A DNA stretch of 32,443 nucleotides from Campylobacterales bacterium (lineage in GTDB: Bacteria > Campylobacterota > Campylobacteria > Campylobacterales > QNZT01). The translations under genes were made by a program, and so were the position numbers. This document shows, one piece after another, positions 22,950-32,317 of the stretch. How positions within the stretch are numbered: the stretch's first letter is position 1; each line of letters starts with the position of its first letter. The stretch covers positions 61,142 through 93,584 of the forward strand of contig JALVVN010000028.1 of the NCBI GenBank assembly GCA_027023405.1, read 5' to 3'. The notes below the pieces were generated by a model. The model was not told the origin of the DNA. It worked only from the letters and a program-made list of their open reading frames with translations, and searched no databases.

Positions 22950-24200
22950 CTAATAGGTCGGTTGGTGATAGATGACAAACTCTCTGGCTAGTGCGTGCAT
23001 CTCCTCTTTGATCTTGGCATGCAATGCGCTATCTTCAATATTGTCAAGTACATCGGCTATCTTATTGGAGATGATCTCAAACTCCTTCTCTTTCATTCCT
23101 CGTGCAGTCAATGCCGCTGATCCGATACGGATACCGCTGGTGACAAAGGGGCTTCGTGTTTCACCGGGAACGGTGTTTTTATTGACGGTGATTCCCGCGT
23201 TTCCGAGTGCCGCATCGGCATCCTTGCCGCTAAAATCTTTGTCCAAAAAGGAGACAAGTACGAGGTGGTTGTCGGTGCCGTCGCTGACGATTTTGTATCC
23301 GCGCTTCATCAATACATCGGCGATCACTTTGGCGTTGGCTTTGACCTGCTTGGCGTAGGTTTTCCACTCCGGCTTGAGGTTTTCACCAAATCCTACCGCT
23401 TTGGCGGCGATCACATGTACCAGCGGTCCACCCTGGATACCGGGGAAGATGGCGGAGTTGATCTTTTTGGCGATATCTTCATCATTTGTCATGATCATAC
23501 CGCCTCTAGGACCTCTAAGTGTTTTATGTGTCGTAGTGGAGACCACATCGCAGTGAGGGAATGGGCTAGGGTGCTCGCCTGCGGCGACCAATCCAGCGAT
23601 ATGAGCGATATCGGCAAAGAGGATCGCACCTACTTCATCAGCGATCTCGCGAAACTTTGCAAAGTCAATCTCTCTTGCATAGGCGCTGGCACCACAGACG
23701 ATGAGTTTAGGCTCTACGATCTTGGCGATATCGAGAACTCTGTCATAGTCGATGCGTCCATCCATCTCGACGCCGTAAAAGAAGCTGGAGTAGGTCTTGC
23801 CGGAGCTGCTTACCTTTGAGCCGTGCGTGAGGTGTCCGCCGTGGCTGAGATCCATCCCGAGGATTTTGTCGTAGGGTTTGAGGAGTGCTTGATAGACCCC
23901 TTGGTTGGCTTGACTTCCCGAATGGGGTTGGACATTGGCAAATTTGCATCCGAAGAGTTCACAGGCGCGATCGACAGCGAGTTGTTCGATACGATCGGCA
24001 TTTTCGCATCCGCCGTAGTAGCGTTTGTTGGGGTATCCTTCGGCATATTTGTTGGTAAAGACACTTCCCATTGCCTCCATGACGGCGGGTGAGGTGAAGT
24101 TTTCACTGGCGATCATCTCTAAGTGATCGGTTTGTCGTTCTAGCTCATCTTCGATGATTGCGTAAATATCGGGATCTTGGTTTTTTAAAAATTGACTCAT
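22950..24200 (-). CDS. glyA: Serine hydroxymethyltransferase
   Basis: The 416-residue PLP enzyme interconverts serine and glycine with tetrahydrofolate, supplying one-carbon units. Key text includes [28 protein letters not shown], the PLP-binding lysine in [13 protein letters not shown] (Lys226) and the C-terminal [11 protein letters not shown]. Length and motifs are typical. Its ATG overlaps the lysS stop by 4 nt, so the two are translationally coupled in the conserved fur-lysS-glyA block. Confidence 0.97.
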   Translation of the reverse strand: MSQFLKNQDPDIYAIIEDELERQTDHLEMIASENFTSPAVMEAMGSVFTNKYAEGYPNKRYYGGCENADRIEQLAVDRACELFGCKFANVQPHSGSQANQGVYQALLKPYDKILGMDLSHGGHLTHGSKVSSSGKTYSSFFYGVEMDGRIDYDRVLDIAKIVEPKLIVCGASAYAREIDFAKFREIADEVGAILFADIAHIAGLVAAGEHPSPFPHCDVVSTTTHKTLRGPRGGMIMTNDEDIAKKINSAIFPGIQGGPLVHVIAAKAVGFGENLKPEWKTYAKQVKANAKVIADVLMKRGYKIVSDGTDNHLVLVSFLDKDFSGKDADAALGNAGITVNKNTVPGETRSPFVTSGIRIGSAALTARGMKEKEFEIISNKIADVLDNIEDSALHAKIKEEMHALAREFVIYHQPTY

Positions 24201-25732
24201 TCGTTCTCTTCCTTTCTCTCTTGATTATCTATATTCTCTTTTTTGGGTAACGGCTTCATCGCGGGGAATAGGATCACATCGCGTATAGAGTGGTTATTGG
24301 TGAGGATCATTGTCAAGCGATCGATCCCGATCCCCTCTCCGGCAGTCGGTGCCATACCGTAGCCGAGTGCATGGATATAATCCTCATCCATCTCATGTGC
24401 CTCATCATCCCCTTTGGCTTTGTTCTCTACCTGAGCTCTGAAGCGCTCATACTGATCGAGCGGATCGTTGAGCTCATTAAAGCCGTTGGCGATCTCCGCT
24501 CCGGCGATAAAAAACTCAAAGCGATCGGCGATCTGTGGATCTTCATCGTTGCGTCTGGCAAGTGGACTGATATCGATAGGGTAGTGGGTTAAGAATGTCG
24601 GGTTGATAAGCTTGGGTTCGATCATCTCATCGAAGATCTCCTCTTGGAGTTTGGCGACACTCAGACCCGCTTCGACGGAGATACCGTTTTGGCTCAAGAA
24701 ATCCTCAAGCGCTTTGGCATTTCTCAATACCTTGCGATCTACACCGGCAATTTCGACCAAAGCATCCTCCCACTTGATGCGTCGAAATGGTGTAGAGAAG
24801 TCGATCTCCAGATCACCGTAAGGGAGTTTTTTAGGTAGATTCAGCTCCGCCAAAAGCCTGTCAAACATCTCTTCGGTCAACTGCATCAAATCCTCAAAGT
24901 TGTGGTACGCCCAGTAGTACTCAAGCATGGTAAACTCAGGATTGTGTGTCTGATCCATTCCCTCATTTCGAAAGTTTCGGTTGATCTCAAAGACCGCTTC
25001 GAAACCGCCGACGATGAGTCGCTTGAGGTAGAGTTCGGGAGCGATTCTCAGATAGCGATCGATATCCAATGCGTTATGATGGGTGATAAAGGGACGCGCA
25101 TTCGCACCGCCGGCGATGGGGTGCATCATCGGTGTTTCAACCTCCAAAAAGCCCTTCTCCTCAAAGAAGCGTCTCAGTATGGAAACGATACGACTTCGTA
25201 CGATAAAGCTCTCTTTGACTTCACTATTCATAATCAGATCAAGGTATCGTTGACGATAGCGGAGCTCTTTGTCAGTGAGTCCGTGGAACTTTTCGGGTAG
25301 GGGCTTGATCGCTTTGCTTGCAAGTTTCAGATCCGATACATGAAGTGAAAGCTCTTCGGTTTTGGTGACAAAGGGGTAGCCTGTGACGCTGACGATATCG
25401 CCGACTTCGATAAGCTTTTTAAAGACATCATTGTAGAAGCCCTCAGGCAGGTTGTCTCTGGCGACATAGAGCTGGACGATCCCGCTCTCATCTTCAATCT
25501 TGACAAAGGCAGCCTTACCCATCAGGCGTAGAAACTTGATACGCCCTTGAAGGGTTACCTCTTTGGTAGTGTCACGACGATCCTCTTGGCTACTGACATA
25601 GGCATACTCATTTAAAAAGTCTGCGATCTGCATCCCTTTTGGAATATTTTGCGGATAGGGGTTGAAGCCACTCTCTTTGAGCCGGTTCGATTTTTCGATG
25701 CGTTGCTGTTCATATTGGTTGTCAAATATCAA
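24197..25732 (-). CDS. lysS: Lysyl-tRNA synthetase, class II
   Basis: The 511-residue enzyme has an N-terminal OB-fold anticodon-binding domain ([20 protein letters not shown]) and the class II catalytic core: motif 2 with [15 protein letters not shown] and motif 3 with [14 protein letters not shown]. It charges tRNA-Lys in the cytoplasm. The C-terminal tail after FPAMKP is short and charged. It overlaps fur (4 nt) and glyA (4 nt) at its ends, so the genes are co-transcribed and coupled. Confidence 0.97.
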   Translation of the reverse strand: MIFDNQYEQQRIEKSNRLKESGFNPYPQNIPKGMQIADFLNEYAYVSSQEDRRDTTKEVTLQGRIKFLRLMGKAAFVKIEDESGIVQLYVARDNLPEGFYNDVFKKLIEVGDIVSVTGYPFVTKTEELSLHVSDLKLASKAIKPLPEKFHGLTDKELRYRQRYLDLIMNSEVKESFIVRSRIVSILRRFFEEKGFLEVETPMMHPIAGGANARPFITHHNALDIDRYLRIAPELYLKRLIVGGFEAVFEINRNFRNEGMDQTHNPEFTMLEYYWAYHNFEDLMQLTEEMFDRLLAELNLPKKLPYGDLEIDFSTPFRRIKWEDALVEIAGVDRKVLRNAKALEDFLSQNGISVEAGLSVAKLQEEIFDEMIEPKLINPTFLTHYPIDISPLARRNDEDPQIADRFEFFIAGAEIANGFNELNDPLDQYERFRAQVENKAKGDDEAHEMDEDYIHALGYGMAPTAGEGIGIDRLTMILTNNHSIRDVILFPAMKPLPKKENIDNQERKEENE

Positions 25733-26205
25733 CTATTTTCTCCGTTTTCACTCTCCTGACACTTCTTACAAATGCCGTAAAGTTGCATCAGGTGATGGGT
25801 TAGTTTAAAGTCGTGTATCTTAGCGATTTTTTCCTGAAGTTGCTCTATCTTCGGGTCGTGAAATTCGATGATCTTGCCACACTTTTGACAGATGAGATGA
25901 TCATGGTGCGGTTTGTTGGAGAGTTCAAATTTTTTGCCGTTGATGCCAAACGAGAGTGAAGTGACAAGACTGTTCTCTTCAAGGAGATTGAGTGTACGAT
26001 AGACGGTAGTGATCCCGATGGTGAGATCGGGGTGATTCTCTTTGATGAGAAGATAGAGATCTTCAGGGGTAAAGTGGTGGGGGTTTTGATAGAGGGTTTG
26101 GAGGATGATCTCTCGCTGGGAGGTAAACTTGAGAGAATTTTGCTTCAGAAGCGCTTTGAACGCTTCAAGTAACTCTTCATAGTTGAAATTTTCTATCTGT
26201 TCCAA
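25729..26205 (-). CDS. fur: Ferric uptake regulator
   Basis: The 158-residue protein has a winged-helix DNA-binding domain ([34 protein letters not shown]) and a dimer/metal domain with [18 protein letters not shown] and a second CXXC (ICKKCQ). The two CXXC pairs form the structural zinc site of Fur. It represses iron-uptake genes when iron is plentiful. Its position directly before lysS, with a 4-nt overlap, matches C. jejuni Cj0400-Cj0401, which supports Fur over PerR or Zur. Confidence 0.9.
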   Translation of the reverse strand: MEQIENFNYEELLEAFKALLKQNSLKFTSQREIILQTLYQNPHHFTPEDLYLLIKENHPDLTIGITTVYRTLNLLEENSLVTSLSFGINGKKFELSNKPHHDHLICQKCGKIIEFHDPKIEQLQEKIAKIHDFKLTHHLMQLYGICKKCQESENGENS

Positions 26206-26210
26206 AAACG

Positions 26211-26738
26211 CTACTCCTCTTCTTCGTCCTCATTTGGGTGTTGTAGTGCGGTGGGATCAAACTGGACGATCTTCGCCCCCATGCTGGTAAAATAGGGATA
26301 CATCATACTCCCTTTAAAGACATTTTCGACACTCGCTTTAAAAATAGGAATGGAGTTGAGGACATAGATGATGACAGAGAAGATCATAAAGACCTTTGCC
26401 GCACCGACAAAAAAGCCCAATATCCGATCCAAGATACCTAGACCGCTGGAGCTGACAAGCTTACCTAGCATGGAACCGACTGTGACGGCAAGCAACCAAA
26501 AAGCGATGAGTGTAGCAATAAAACCGATAAGATACAGAGAGTTCTTATTTTGTAAATGAAGTAGACTTGTATCCAAATATTCACCGACTGGTTGTGCATA
26601 ACGAGATGCGACATAGATACCGCCGATAATACCTATGAGTCCAAAAGTCTCTTTGACAAATCCACGAAAGATGCCCTTTACACCTAAAAATGCAATGAGT
26701 GCAAGAGATACGAGATCAAGTAGTGATATATTTTCCAT
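26211..26738 (-). CDS. CvpA family membrane protein
   Basis: The 175-residue protein has four predicted membrane spans and the CvpA signature ([47 protein letters not shown]). CvpA proteins affect colicin V export in E. coli and envelope homeostasis elsewhere, with no defined biochemical role. It is the first gene of the cvpA-fur-lysS-glyA run, 5 nt before fur, and corresponds to Cj0399 of C. jejuni. The C-terminal end is acidic (NEDEEEE). Confidence 0.88.
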   Translation of the reverse strand: MENISLLDLVSLALIAFLGVKGIFRGFVKETFGLIGIIGGIYVASRYAQPVGEYLDTSLLHLQNKNSLYLIGFIATLIAFWLLAVTVGSMLGKLVSSSGLGILDRILGFFVGAAKVFMIFSVIIYVLNSIPIFKASVENVFKGSMMYPYFTSMGAKIVQFDPTALQHPNEDEEEE

Positions 26739-26740
26739 AC

Positions 26741-26784
26741 TGTTATAATGCCTTCACTGAGTAAAATTTGAAAGCATTATAACA
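26741..26784 (-). promoter_or_regulatory. Promoter of the cvpA-fur-lysS operon inside an 11-bp inverted repeat
   Basis: TGTTATAATGC (26741-26751) and GCATTATAACA (26774-26784) are perfect inverted copies 22 nt apart. On the minus strand the distal arm is an extended -10 (TG-T-TATAAT, box at 26781-26776), giving a ~30-nt leader before the cvpA ATG. The other arm is an equal promoter on the plus strand, antisense to pilT. The symmetrical arms could be a regulator site, possibly for Fur itself (speculative). Confidence 0.55.
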
Positions 26785-26792
26785 CAGTAGGT

Positions 26793-27893
26793 TTAAAGTC
26801 CTATTCTTGTTTTAAGCTCTTCAGGCTGTGTAGAGATCCGTAGTGCATCCTCTTTTTTGACAAGGTTTTTCTTGACCAATGCTTCGAGAGATTGGGTTTG
26901 GGTGATCATTCCCGTGTGTTGTTGGTTGAGCTGCATTTGTGAGTAGACTTGGTGGAGTTTCTTTTCACGGATCAAGTTTCCGATGGCGTGGTTGTTGATC
27001 ATGATCTCTTGTGCGACAACCCGTCCGCCTCCTATCTTGGGTAGAAGCATTTGTGAGATAACGGCTGTAAGTGAGATAGAAAGCATATTGGTCACTTGCT
27101 GTTGTTCACTTCCCTCAAAGGTATCGATGATACGGTTGAGGGTTTGCACGGCTGAGTTGGTGTGGAGTGTACCAAATACGAGGTGACCCGTCTCCGCCGC
27201 GGTAAGTGCCGCTTCGATCGTCTCCTTGTCACGCATCTCACCGATGAGGATGATATCGGGATCTTCACGCATCGCAAACTTCAGTGCCGTGGCAAAGCTT
27301 TTGGTATCTTCGCCGACATTTCTATGGGAAAAGAGTGACTTTTTGTTCTCATGGATAAACTCCACCGGATCTTCCACGGTGATGATATGTTTTCGTTCGG
27401 TAATGTTGATCTCATTGAGCAGTGCCGATAGGGTGGTTGATTTACCACTACCGGTCGGTCCGGTGACGAGGATCAATCCCTTTTCTCTTTTGACAATTTC
27501 TTTAAAGACCGGTGGAGAGTTGAGATCATCCAAAGAGGGGATTTTGGTTGGAATGATACGGAAAGCCGCAGCCAATTCACCACCGAGTGTATAGTAGTAG
27601 TTGCCCCTGAATCGTCCGACATTGGGGAGTGCGATCGCAAAGTCGACCTCTTTCTCCTCCTCAAGATGTTTCTTCTGTTTGTCGGTGATGAGTGCATAAC
27701 ACATCTCTTCGATCTTCTTTCCGTCAAGGACAGGTAAATTGAGCGGGACGAGCTTTCCGTCAATACGGATTTGCGGTTCGCTTCGGCTGACCAAGTGCAG
27801 ATCAGATGCACCGTGCACAACGACATTTTTTAGGAGTGTATGGATATCCATCTCTTGCAATGGAGCGTTAGATTGTTCTACAGTTGTTTGCAT
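26793..27893 (-). CDS. pilT: PilT-type secretion/retraction ATPase
   Basis: The start is placed at ATG 27893, with AGAGGAA 8 nt upstream, because the earlier ATG at 27920 has no such site. The 366-residue ATPase has Walker A GPTGSGKSTTL, the Asp box ITVEDPVEFIH, Walker B DIILIGEMRD and the His box GHLVFGTLHTNSA. The opening DIHTLLKNVVVHGASDLHLV is typical of PilT. PilT hexamers power type IV pilus retraction at the inner membrane. No pilus structural genes are nearby. The gene sits between gatC and cvpA, 44 nt after gatC, and probably belongs to the same transcript. Confidence 0.92.
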   Translation of the reverse strand: MQTTVEQSNAPLQEMDIHTLLKNVVVHGASDLHLVSRSEPQIRIDGKLVPLNLPVLDGKKIEEMCYALITDKQKKHLEEEKEVDFAIALPNVGRFRGNYYYTLGGELAAAFRIIPTKIPSLDDLNSPPVFKEIVKREKGLILVTGPTGSGKSTTLSALLNEINITERKHIITVEDPVEFIHENKKSLFSHRNVGEDTKSFATALKFAMREDPDIILIGEMRDKETIEAALTAAETGHLVFGTLHTNSAVQTLNRIIDTFEGSEQQQVTNMLSISLTAVISQMLLPKIGGGRVVAQEIMINNHAIGNLIREKKLHQVYSQMQLNQQHTGMITQTQSLEALVKKNLVKKEDALRISTQPEELKTRIGL

Positions 27894-27937
27894 AAGTTTC
27901 GTTCCTCTCTGTGGGAGCAAAGAGGCACGAAACCTCT

Positions 27938-28228
27938 CTACTCGATAATTTTTGGTACGATAAAGAAGCCCTCTTCAGCTTTAGGGGCGTGTGATAGAAT
28001 CGTTTCGATGACAGTCGGATCGTTTGTTGGTTGATCCTCTCGAAACGGGGTACCGCCCTCAATAGTTGAAAATGAAGCATCTTTATCATTTAAATCTAAT
28101 TGATTTAGATTTTCAACAAAATCGACAATCTTTCCAATCTCTTTAATCGTCTGATTGCGTTTACTCTCTTCGATGTGAAGTGCGGAGAGTTTTTCCAGCT
28201 TTGTGAGGAGGGTTTCGTCTATTTTCAT
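27938..28228 (-). CDS. gatC: Asp-tRNA(Asn)/Glu-tRNA(Gln) amidotransferase subunit C
   Basis: The start at ATG 28228 (AAGGAA ten nt upstream) gives a 96-residue protein of normal GatC length. The longer frame to 28279 lacks a binding site. It shows the family layout: ETLLTKLEKLSALHI, a middle helix (IGKIVDFVENLNQLDL) and a C-terminal PFREDQPTND...APKAEEGFFIVPKIIE. GatC supports assembly of the GatCAB complex that converts misacylated Glu-tRNA(Gln) or Asp-tRNA(Asn). gatA and gatB are elsewhere, as in C. jejuni. It is the first gene of the minus-strand block. Confidence 0.92.
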   Translation of the reverse strand: MKIDETLLTKLEKLSALHIEESKRNQTIKEIGKIVDFVENLNQLDLNDKDASFSTIEGGTPFREDQPTNDPTVIETILSHAPKAEEGFFIVPKIIE

Positions 28229-28269
28229 CGGTTTTTGGTTCCTTAAATGTTGTTGGTATAGTGGGGCGG

Positions 28270-28308
28270 ATTGTAGCATAAGAACACTTTTTTAAACTTT
28301 TCTATGAT
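28270..28308. promoter_or_regulatory. Divergent promoter region between gatC and the plus-strand run
   Basis: The minus strand has TACAAT (28275-28270), suited to gatC. The plus strand has TATGAT (28303-28308), about 36 nt before the TTG start at 28345. Neither has a good -35 box, as often in this phylum. Confidence 0.35.
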
Positions 28309-28344
28309 AGAGTTCACCATTAATGCCAATGAAAAGGATATACA

Positions 28345-28938
28345 TTGAGTCTGAAAGAGAATATGCAAGTGCTCAAAGAGGAGCTAAGCGCTGAAGAGCA
28401 GATTTTGGAAAGTGTGATCAAAGCGGAGGGATTTTGGAAAAAGTACAAGAAGATTATTTTGACACTTTTGGCGGTCATCTTTTTGGGGATTGCGTGGAAG
28501 TTGATTAGTGAGTATCTTCATCAGCAGTCATTGGAGAAGGCTAACCTCGCTTATAACCAACTCATGACCAATCCAAATGATGCCGATGCAAAAGCTCGTC
28601 TAAAGAGCGAAAATCCGAAGCTTTATGAGCTCTTTACCTATCAGCAAGTCGCGCAAATGAGTGAGCCGGCGAAACTTGAAGCTACATTGAAAGAGATGAG
28701 TGATCCGAATCTTCGTGATTTGTTGAGTTATCAGATCGCTTCATTGAAGAAAAAAGGGTTGGATGCGTATGCAATGAAGGAGGGGGCAATTTTGCGGGAT
28801 TTGGCGCGCTATCAAAGTGCGTACCTACTGCTCAAAGAGGGGAAAGTGAAAGAGGCGCAAACCAAATTAGCTGAGATTTCACAGCAATCCGCACTCTACC
28901 CACTGGCGCAAAATCTCAAAAACTATCAGGGGAAATAG
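28345..28938 (+). CDS. Single-span membrane protein of unknown function, TPR-like
   Basis: The start is TTG at 28345, chosen because AAAAGGA lies 7 nt upstream; ATG 28363 has nothing comparable. The 197-residue protein has a charged cytosolic N-terminus, one span (about residues 37-53, IILTLLAVIFLGIAWKL) and a helical C-terminal part with a repeat-like pattern (LAYNQLMTNPNDADAKARLK...AKLAEISQQSALYPLAQ), similar to YfgM/TPR-type proteins. It is probably a chaperone-like periplasmic helical domain, but the family is not certain. The stop is immediately followed by the next ATG. Confidence 0.7.
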   Translation: MSLKENMQVLKEELSAEEQILESVIKAEGFWKKYKKIILTLLAVIFLGIAWKLISEYLHQQSLEKANLAYNQLMTNPNDADAKARLKSENPKLYELFTYQQVAQMSEPAKLEATLKEMSDPNLRDLLSYQIASLKKKGLDAYAMKEGAILRDLARYQSAYLLLKEGKVKEAQTKLAEISQQSALYPLAQNLKNYQGK

Positions 28939-29940
28939 ATGTCTCGTTTAGGGCTTCACCTTCTGCTATTGGGAATGCTTTTCTTGGTCGGCGGTTGCGC
29001 AAGCAAAAATTACTACAAACCGACACAAACCACACAACCTCTTACCTATCGACTCGATCTCAAAACGCCGATTGCGAGTGTGGTGAGAGAGGGATTGACC
29101 TATGCGGACGGGCGTGTTGTGACACTTAAACGCGGGATGCTCAAGGTGGTCATTCCTCAGGGATATCACTTTGTCTATGATACGGGGAATGCTATTTTGG
29201 TTGCGGATGTTCAAGGACATATCAAAATTTTGCAAGCGGGTAAAACGCTTTTTGAAGATCAGTTGGATACGGCACTATCCAGCGGTGCATTCAAAGGGAG
29301 TCTTGGTGCTTTTGTATTGGCGAATAATCGTGTGTTGCTCTATGATTTAAATCGTAAAAAAGTGCTTTATGATCAAGCATTGGAGCCGAGTTTTGCGCTT
29401 GATAGTCGTATCGCCAATCCTGTGTTTATCAAAAATATGGTGATTTTCCCCACACTTGACGGTCGTTTGATCATCGTTGATCAGCAGCGTCACGCATTGA
29501 TCAAAACAGTCGTTTTGAGTGATAAGCCACTCTTTAATAATGTGATCTACCTCGCGGCAAAATCAGGAAATGTGGTAGCCGCGACACGCTACAAAGTAGT
29601 TGCGGTGACACCTCACTCGATGAATGAAAAGGCATATGACCTCAAAGATGTAATTTATGATGGGCAATTTGTCTATCTCTTTGGCAATGACGGAACGATT
29701 CAGCGGTGTGATATCCAACTCAAAACGCTTAATAAATTACAGTTTGATTTTGCAGTCTTTGTGGCGGACAGTGCGACACGAGAGAATCTCTATGCGGTAG
29801 AGAAGGGCGGTTATGCATTGAAGGTGGATAAGCAATTTCAGATAGTCTCCTATTTTCGATTGCCCGAAGCGATTGAGAAACCGGTTTTTCTTCTTGGAAA
29901 TAAACTCTTTGTCGGACGACACTATTTGACGATTCCATGA
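28939..29940 (+). CDS. Lipoprotein, probable beta-propeller
   Basis: The 333-residue protein has a type II signal (MSRLGLHLLLLGMLFLVGGC, Cys20). The body is made of repeating beta-strand units such as GRVVTLKRGMLKVVIP, NNRVLLYDLNRKKVLYD and DGRLIIVDQQRHALI, resembling a BamB/PQQ-type propeller without clear PQQ motifs. It directly follows the membrane protein at 28345 with no gap and overlaps the Xer gene by 4 nt. The TPR-like plus propeller lipoprotein pair resembles the yfgM-bamB neighbours of gammaproteobacteria, so a role in outer-membrane protein assembly is a reasonable guess. Confidence 0.72.
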   Translation: MSRLGLHLLLLGMLFLVGGCASKNYYKPTQTTQPLTYRLDLKTPIASVVREGLTYADGRVVTLKRGMLKVVIPQGYHFVYDTGNAILVADVQGHIKILQAGKTLFEDQLDTALSSGAFKGSLGAFVLANNRVLLYDLNRKKVLYDQALEPSFALDSRIANPVFIKNMVIFPTLDGRLIIVDQQRHALIKTVVLSDKPLFNNVIYLAAKSGNVVAATRYKVVAVTPHSMNEKAYDLKDVIYDGQFVYLFGNDGTIQRCDIQLKTLNKLQFDFAVFVADSATRENLYAVEKGGYALKVDKQFQIVSYFRLPEAIEKPVFLLGNKLFVGRHYLTIP

Positions 29941-30770
29941 AACTTTCCAATGCGGTTGAAGCTTTTTTAGAGTATATCGCACTCATTAAGCTTCAGAGTC
30001 GCGCGACGGTTGAAGCCTATCGCAACGATTTGGCACAGTATGAAGCTTTTTTGCAAAAGCCGGCGATAGAGTCGCATACCGAAGATCTCATCCGCTTTTT
30101 AGGACAATTCCACAATCCCCGCACACTCAACCGAAAACTCTCTGCTATCAATGCTTTTTTTAACTTTTGCGTCAAAAGTGAATTTATCGATGATGCACCC
30201 CATATTCAACGCTCCAAACTCCCCAAGATGCTTCCGAAGTTTTTAGAGTATGATGAGATTATGTGTGCGGTGGATCAGATCGATAGTTCGACTTGGTTGG
30301 GACTCAGAGATCGCGCTTTTATCCTCTTTCTCTATGCGAGTGGAACGCGTGTGACGGAGGCGATCGAGAGTCGTAAAAGTGATCTGGAGGAGGGGTGGCT
30401 GAGGATTCACCACGCCAAGGGAGACAAGGAGCGGATGGTGCCGATCGCTCCACAAGCAATCGAGGTGATTGAGCACTATTTGAATGCGCGTCCCTTTTCA
30501 AAAGATCAACTATGGCTCAACTACCGGGGTGAGAGATTGAGTCGAATTAGTGCTTTTAAGATTACACAAAAGTATTTGGGTGTATCTCCCCATGTATTGC
30601 GACACTCTTTTGCAACAGCACTAATTTTGGGTGGTGCTGATCTACGGGTGGTGCAAGAGTTTTTGGGGCATGTATCGTTGGATACGACACAGATCTATAC
30701 CCATCTGCATCGTCAAGATCTTGCCGATACACTAAGAGATTATCATCCATTGTCAAAGGAGAGTGCATGA
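29937..30770 (+). CDS. Xer-type tyrosine recombinase
   Basis: The 277-residue recombinase has an N-terminal core-binding domain (residues 1-85) and a catalytic domain with all expected residues: Arg138 (SGTRVTEA), Lys161/164 (KGDKERMVP), His219-X-X-Arg222 (HVLRHSFAT), His245 (FLGHVSL) and the nucleophile Tyr254. The order and length fit chromosome-dimer resolution recombinases (XerC/D/H). Campylobacterota generally use one such enzyme (XerH) with a dif site and FtsK. It overlaps its neighbours by 4 nt on each side in a housekeeping operon, so it is not an island integrase. Confidence 0.88.
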   Translation: MKLSNAVEAFLEYIALIKLQSRATVEAYRNDLAQYEAFLQKPAIESHTEDLIRFLGQFHNPRTLNRKLSAINAFFNFCVKSEFIDDAPHIQRSKLPKMLPKFLEYDEIMCAVDQIDSSTWLGLRDRAFILFLYASGTRVTEAIESRKSDLEEGWLRIHHAKGDKERMVPIAPQAIEVIEHYLNARPFSKDQLWLNYRGERLSRISAFKITQKYLGVSPHVLRHSFATALILGGADLRVVQEFLGHVSLDTTQIYTHLHRQDLADTLRDYHPLSKESA

Positions 30771-31099
30771 AAGAGATTGTCGATCGGTTGCGTGCTGAAG
30801 GATTGATCTTCAAGTCGCTTCACCCTGTCGATCCCAAAACGCTTGGGAGTCGCAAAAGAGTTGAAATCTATGAAGGGGTTGATCTCAAAAAAAACTATGT
30901 GGCGATTTTCGTCTATCGTCAAAAGAGTCGCTTTTTGCGAAAAGATATTGAACCGTTGGAGGTGTTGCTAGAGCAGTTGAAAAACTATGTCGATCACAAT
31001 TTTAAGATCAAGATTCTGCTTTACGATATGCCGATCTGTTCACACGCCAAAAAGGAGCTTGAGGAGTCTGGCTGGAGGGTAATCGATGCGATTGGTTGA
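30767..31099 (+). CDS. Small conserved protein of unknown function
   Basis: The 110-residue soluble protein has no signal peptide or membrane span. It reads MKEIVDRLRAEGLIFKSLHP and later VAIFVYRQKSRFLRKDIEPL and ILLYDMPICSHAKKELEESG. The single Cys in the MPICSHAK segment and the alternating strand/helix pattern could fit a small alpha/beta fold. No family is recognised. It overlaps the Xer gene by 4 nt and coaX by 14 nt, so it is translationally coupled to both. Confidence 0.75.
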   Translation: MKEIVDRLRAEGLIFKSLHPVDPKTLGSRKRVEIYEGVDLKKNYVAIFVYRQKSRFLRKDIEPLEVLLEQLKNYVDHNFKIKILLYDMPICSHAKKELEESGWRVIDAIG

Positions 31100-31694
31100 T
31101 GTGGGGCACACCAATGCCAAGATTTGGCACAACGGTGAGATCAAGCGCGTCAAACTCGAAAAGTTTGTACCTCCTCAAACACCGTACTACTACATCTGTG
31201 TTAATCCGGCATTTTCAGAAACGCTTGAAGCGGATCCAAAGGGTACGAATGTAGCAGAAATGGTCAATCTCAAAACAGATTATCAAGGTCTAGGAATCGA
31301 TCGTAAAGTGGTTTGCAAAGCGGTGGATGACGGGGTGATCGTCGATGCGGGGAGTGCCGTGACGGTGGATGTGATGGAGGGCGGTGTGCACCTCGGCGGG
31401 ACGATTTTGCCGGGGCTAGAAGCTTTTAGGCAAAGTTTTGCTACTATATCGCCTAATTTAATCTTCGATCTCGATGTCTCAGTGGATCTCAAAGCACTCC
31501 CGCAATCGACGCATGAAGCGCTCAATTTTGCGACATTTGGTTCGATTAAGGCGATGATAGAGCGTATCCGAGGTGAGAAGCGACTCTATTTTTGCGGTGG
31601 TGACGGCACGCGGTTGGCGTCGCTGTTTGAGGGAGCGATAGTGAGAGAAGATCTACTGTTTGAGGGGATGTTGAAGGTGATAAGGGGTGAGTAA
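31086..31694 (+). CDS. coaX: Type III pantothenate kinase
   Basis: The 202-residue protein is somewhat shorter than typical CoaX, as is usual in this phylum. It has the actin-like ATPase start MRLVDVGHTNAKIW (phosphate-binding Asp5), the second phosphate motif VIVDAGSAVTVDV and the GGTILPGLEAF motif, ending in a CGGDG loop. It performs the first step of coenzyme A synthesis. The stop is directly followed by the hisG ATG. Confidence 0.9.
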   Translation: MRLVDVGHTNAKIWHNGEIKRVKLEKFVPPQTPYYYICVNPAFSETLEADPKGTNVAEMVNLKTDYQGLGIDRKVVCKAVDDGVIVDAGSAVTVDVMEGGVHLGGTILPGLEAFRQSFATISPNLIFDLDVSVDLKALPQSTHEALNFATFGSIKAMIERIRGEKRLYFCGGDGTRLASLFEGAIVREDLLFEGMLKVIRGE

Positions 31695-32303
31695 ATGTTG
31701 GTCGTAGCACTGCCGAAAGGAAGAATCGGAGATGATTCGCTAGCGCTCTTTGCGAAGGCAAACGGTAGCAAGTTAGAGTTTGAAGATCGAAAGTTGATCT
31801 TGGAGGCTGGGGATTTTAAATTTCTGTTGGTCAAAAACCAAGATGTTGCAGAGTATGTGTTGCACGGTGCGGCGGATATCGGTGTAGCGGGGTTGGATAT
31901 CCTGGAGGAGCGAAACTACGATCTGGTCAAGCTTCTCGATCTAGGCTTTGGGCGATGTAAAATCTCAGTCGGAATGAAGAATGAGGATCATCTCGATCTC
32001 AATGCGCCTGAGATCACTGTCGCAACCAAGTTGGTCAATATCACCAAAAAGCACTTTGCCAAAAAGGCGATGTCGGTGGAGGTGATCAAGCTCAACGGAT
32101 CGATTGAACTTGCGCCGCTTGTCGGGCTTTCGGATGCGATCGTCGATATTGTCGAAACAGGAACGACGATGAAGCAAAACGGGCTTAAAGTGGTTGAAGA
32201 TATCATGGATTCATCGGCACATTTGATTGCAAATAAAAATAGTTTCATCGCGAAAAAACGGGAGATTTTAGCACTTTATGATAGAATAGTTAAAATCATT
32301 TAA
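31695..32303 (+). CDS. hisG: ATP phosphoribosyltransferase, short form
   Basis: The 202-residue protein catalyses the first step of histidine synthesis. It shows [18 protein letters not shown], the Asp-rich [13 protein letters not shown] and the PRPP-binding stretch [18 protein letters not shown]. The length marks the short form that lacks the C-terminal regulatory domain and therefore needs the HisZ subunit, which is not in this window. The ATG follows the coaX stop without a gap. Confidence 0.95.
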   Translation: MLVVALPKGRIGDDSLALFAKANGSKLEFEDRKLILEAGDFKFLLVKNQDVAEYVLHGAADIGVAGLDILEERNYDLVKLLDLGFGRCKISVGMKNEDHLDLNAPEITVATKLVNITKKHFAKKAMSVEVIKLNGSIELAPLVGLSDAIVDIVETGTTMKQNGLKVVEDIMDSSAHLIANKNSFIAKKREILALYDRIVKII

Positions 32304-32317
32304 TAATTGAGGCGCAC

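Noticed and set aside
29937-30770. Tyrosine recombinase as integrase of the defence island or of the toxin-antitoxin unit
   Set aside because: It is embedded with 4-nt overlaps in a housekeeping operon more than 10 kb away and looks like the resident Xer protein.
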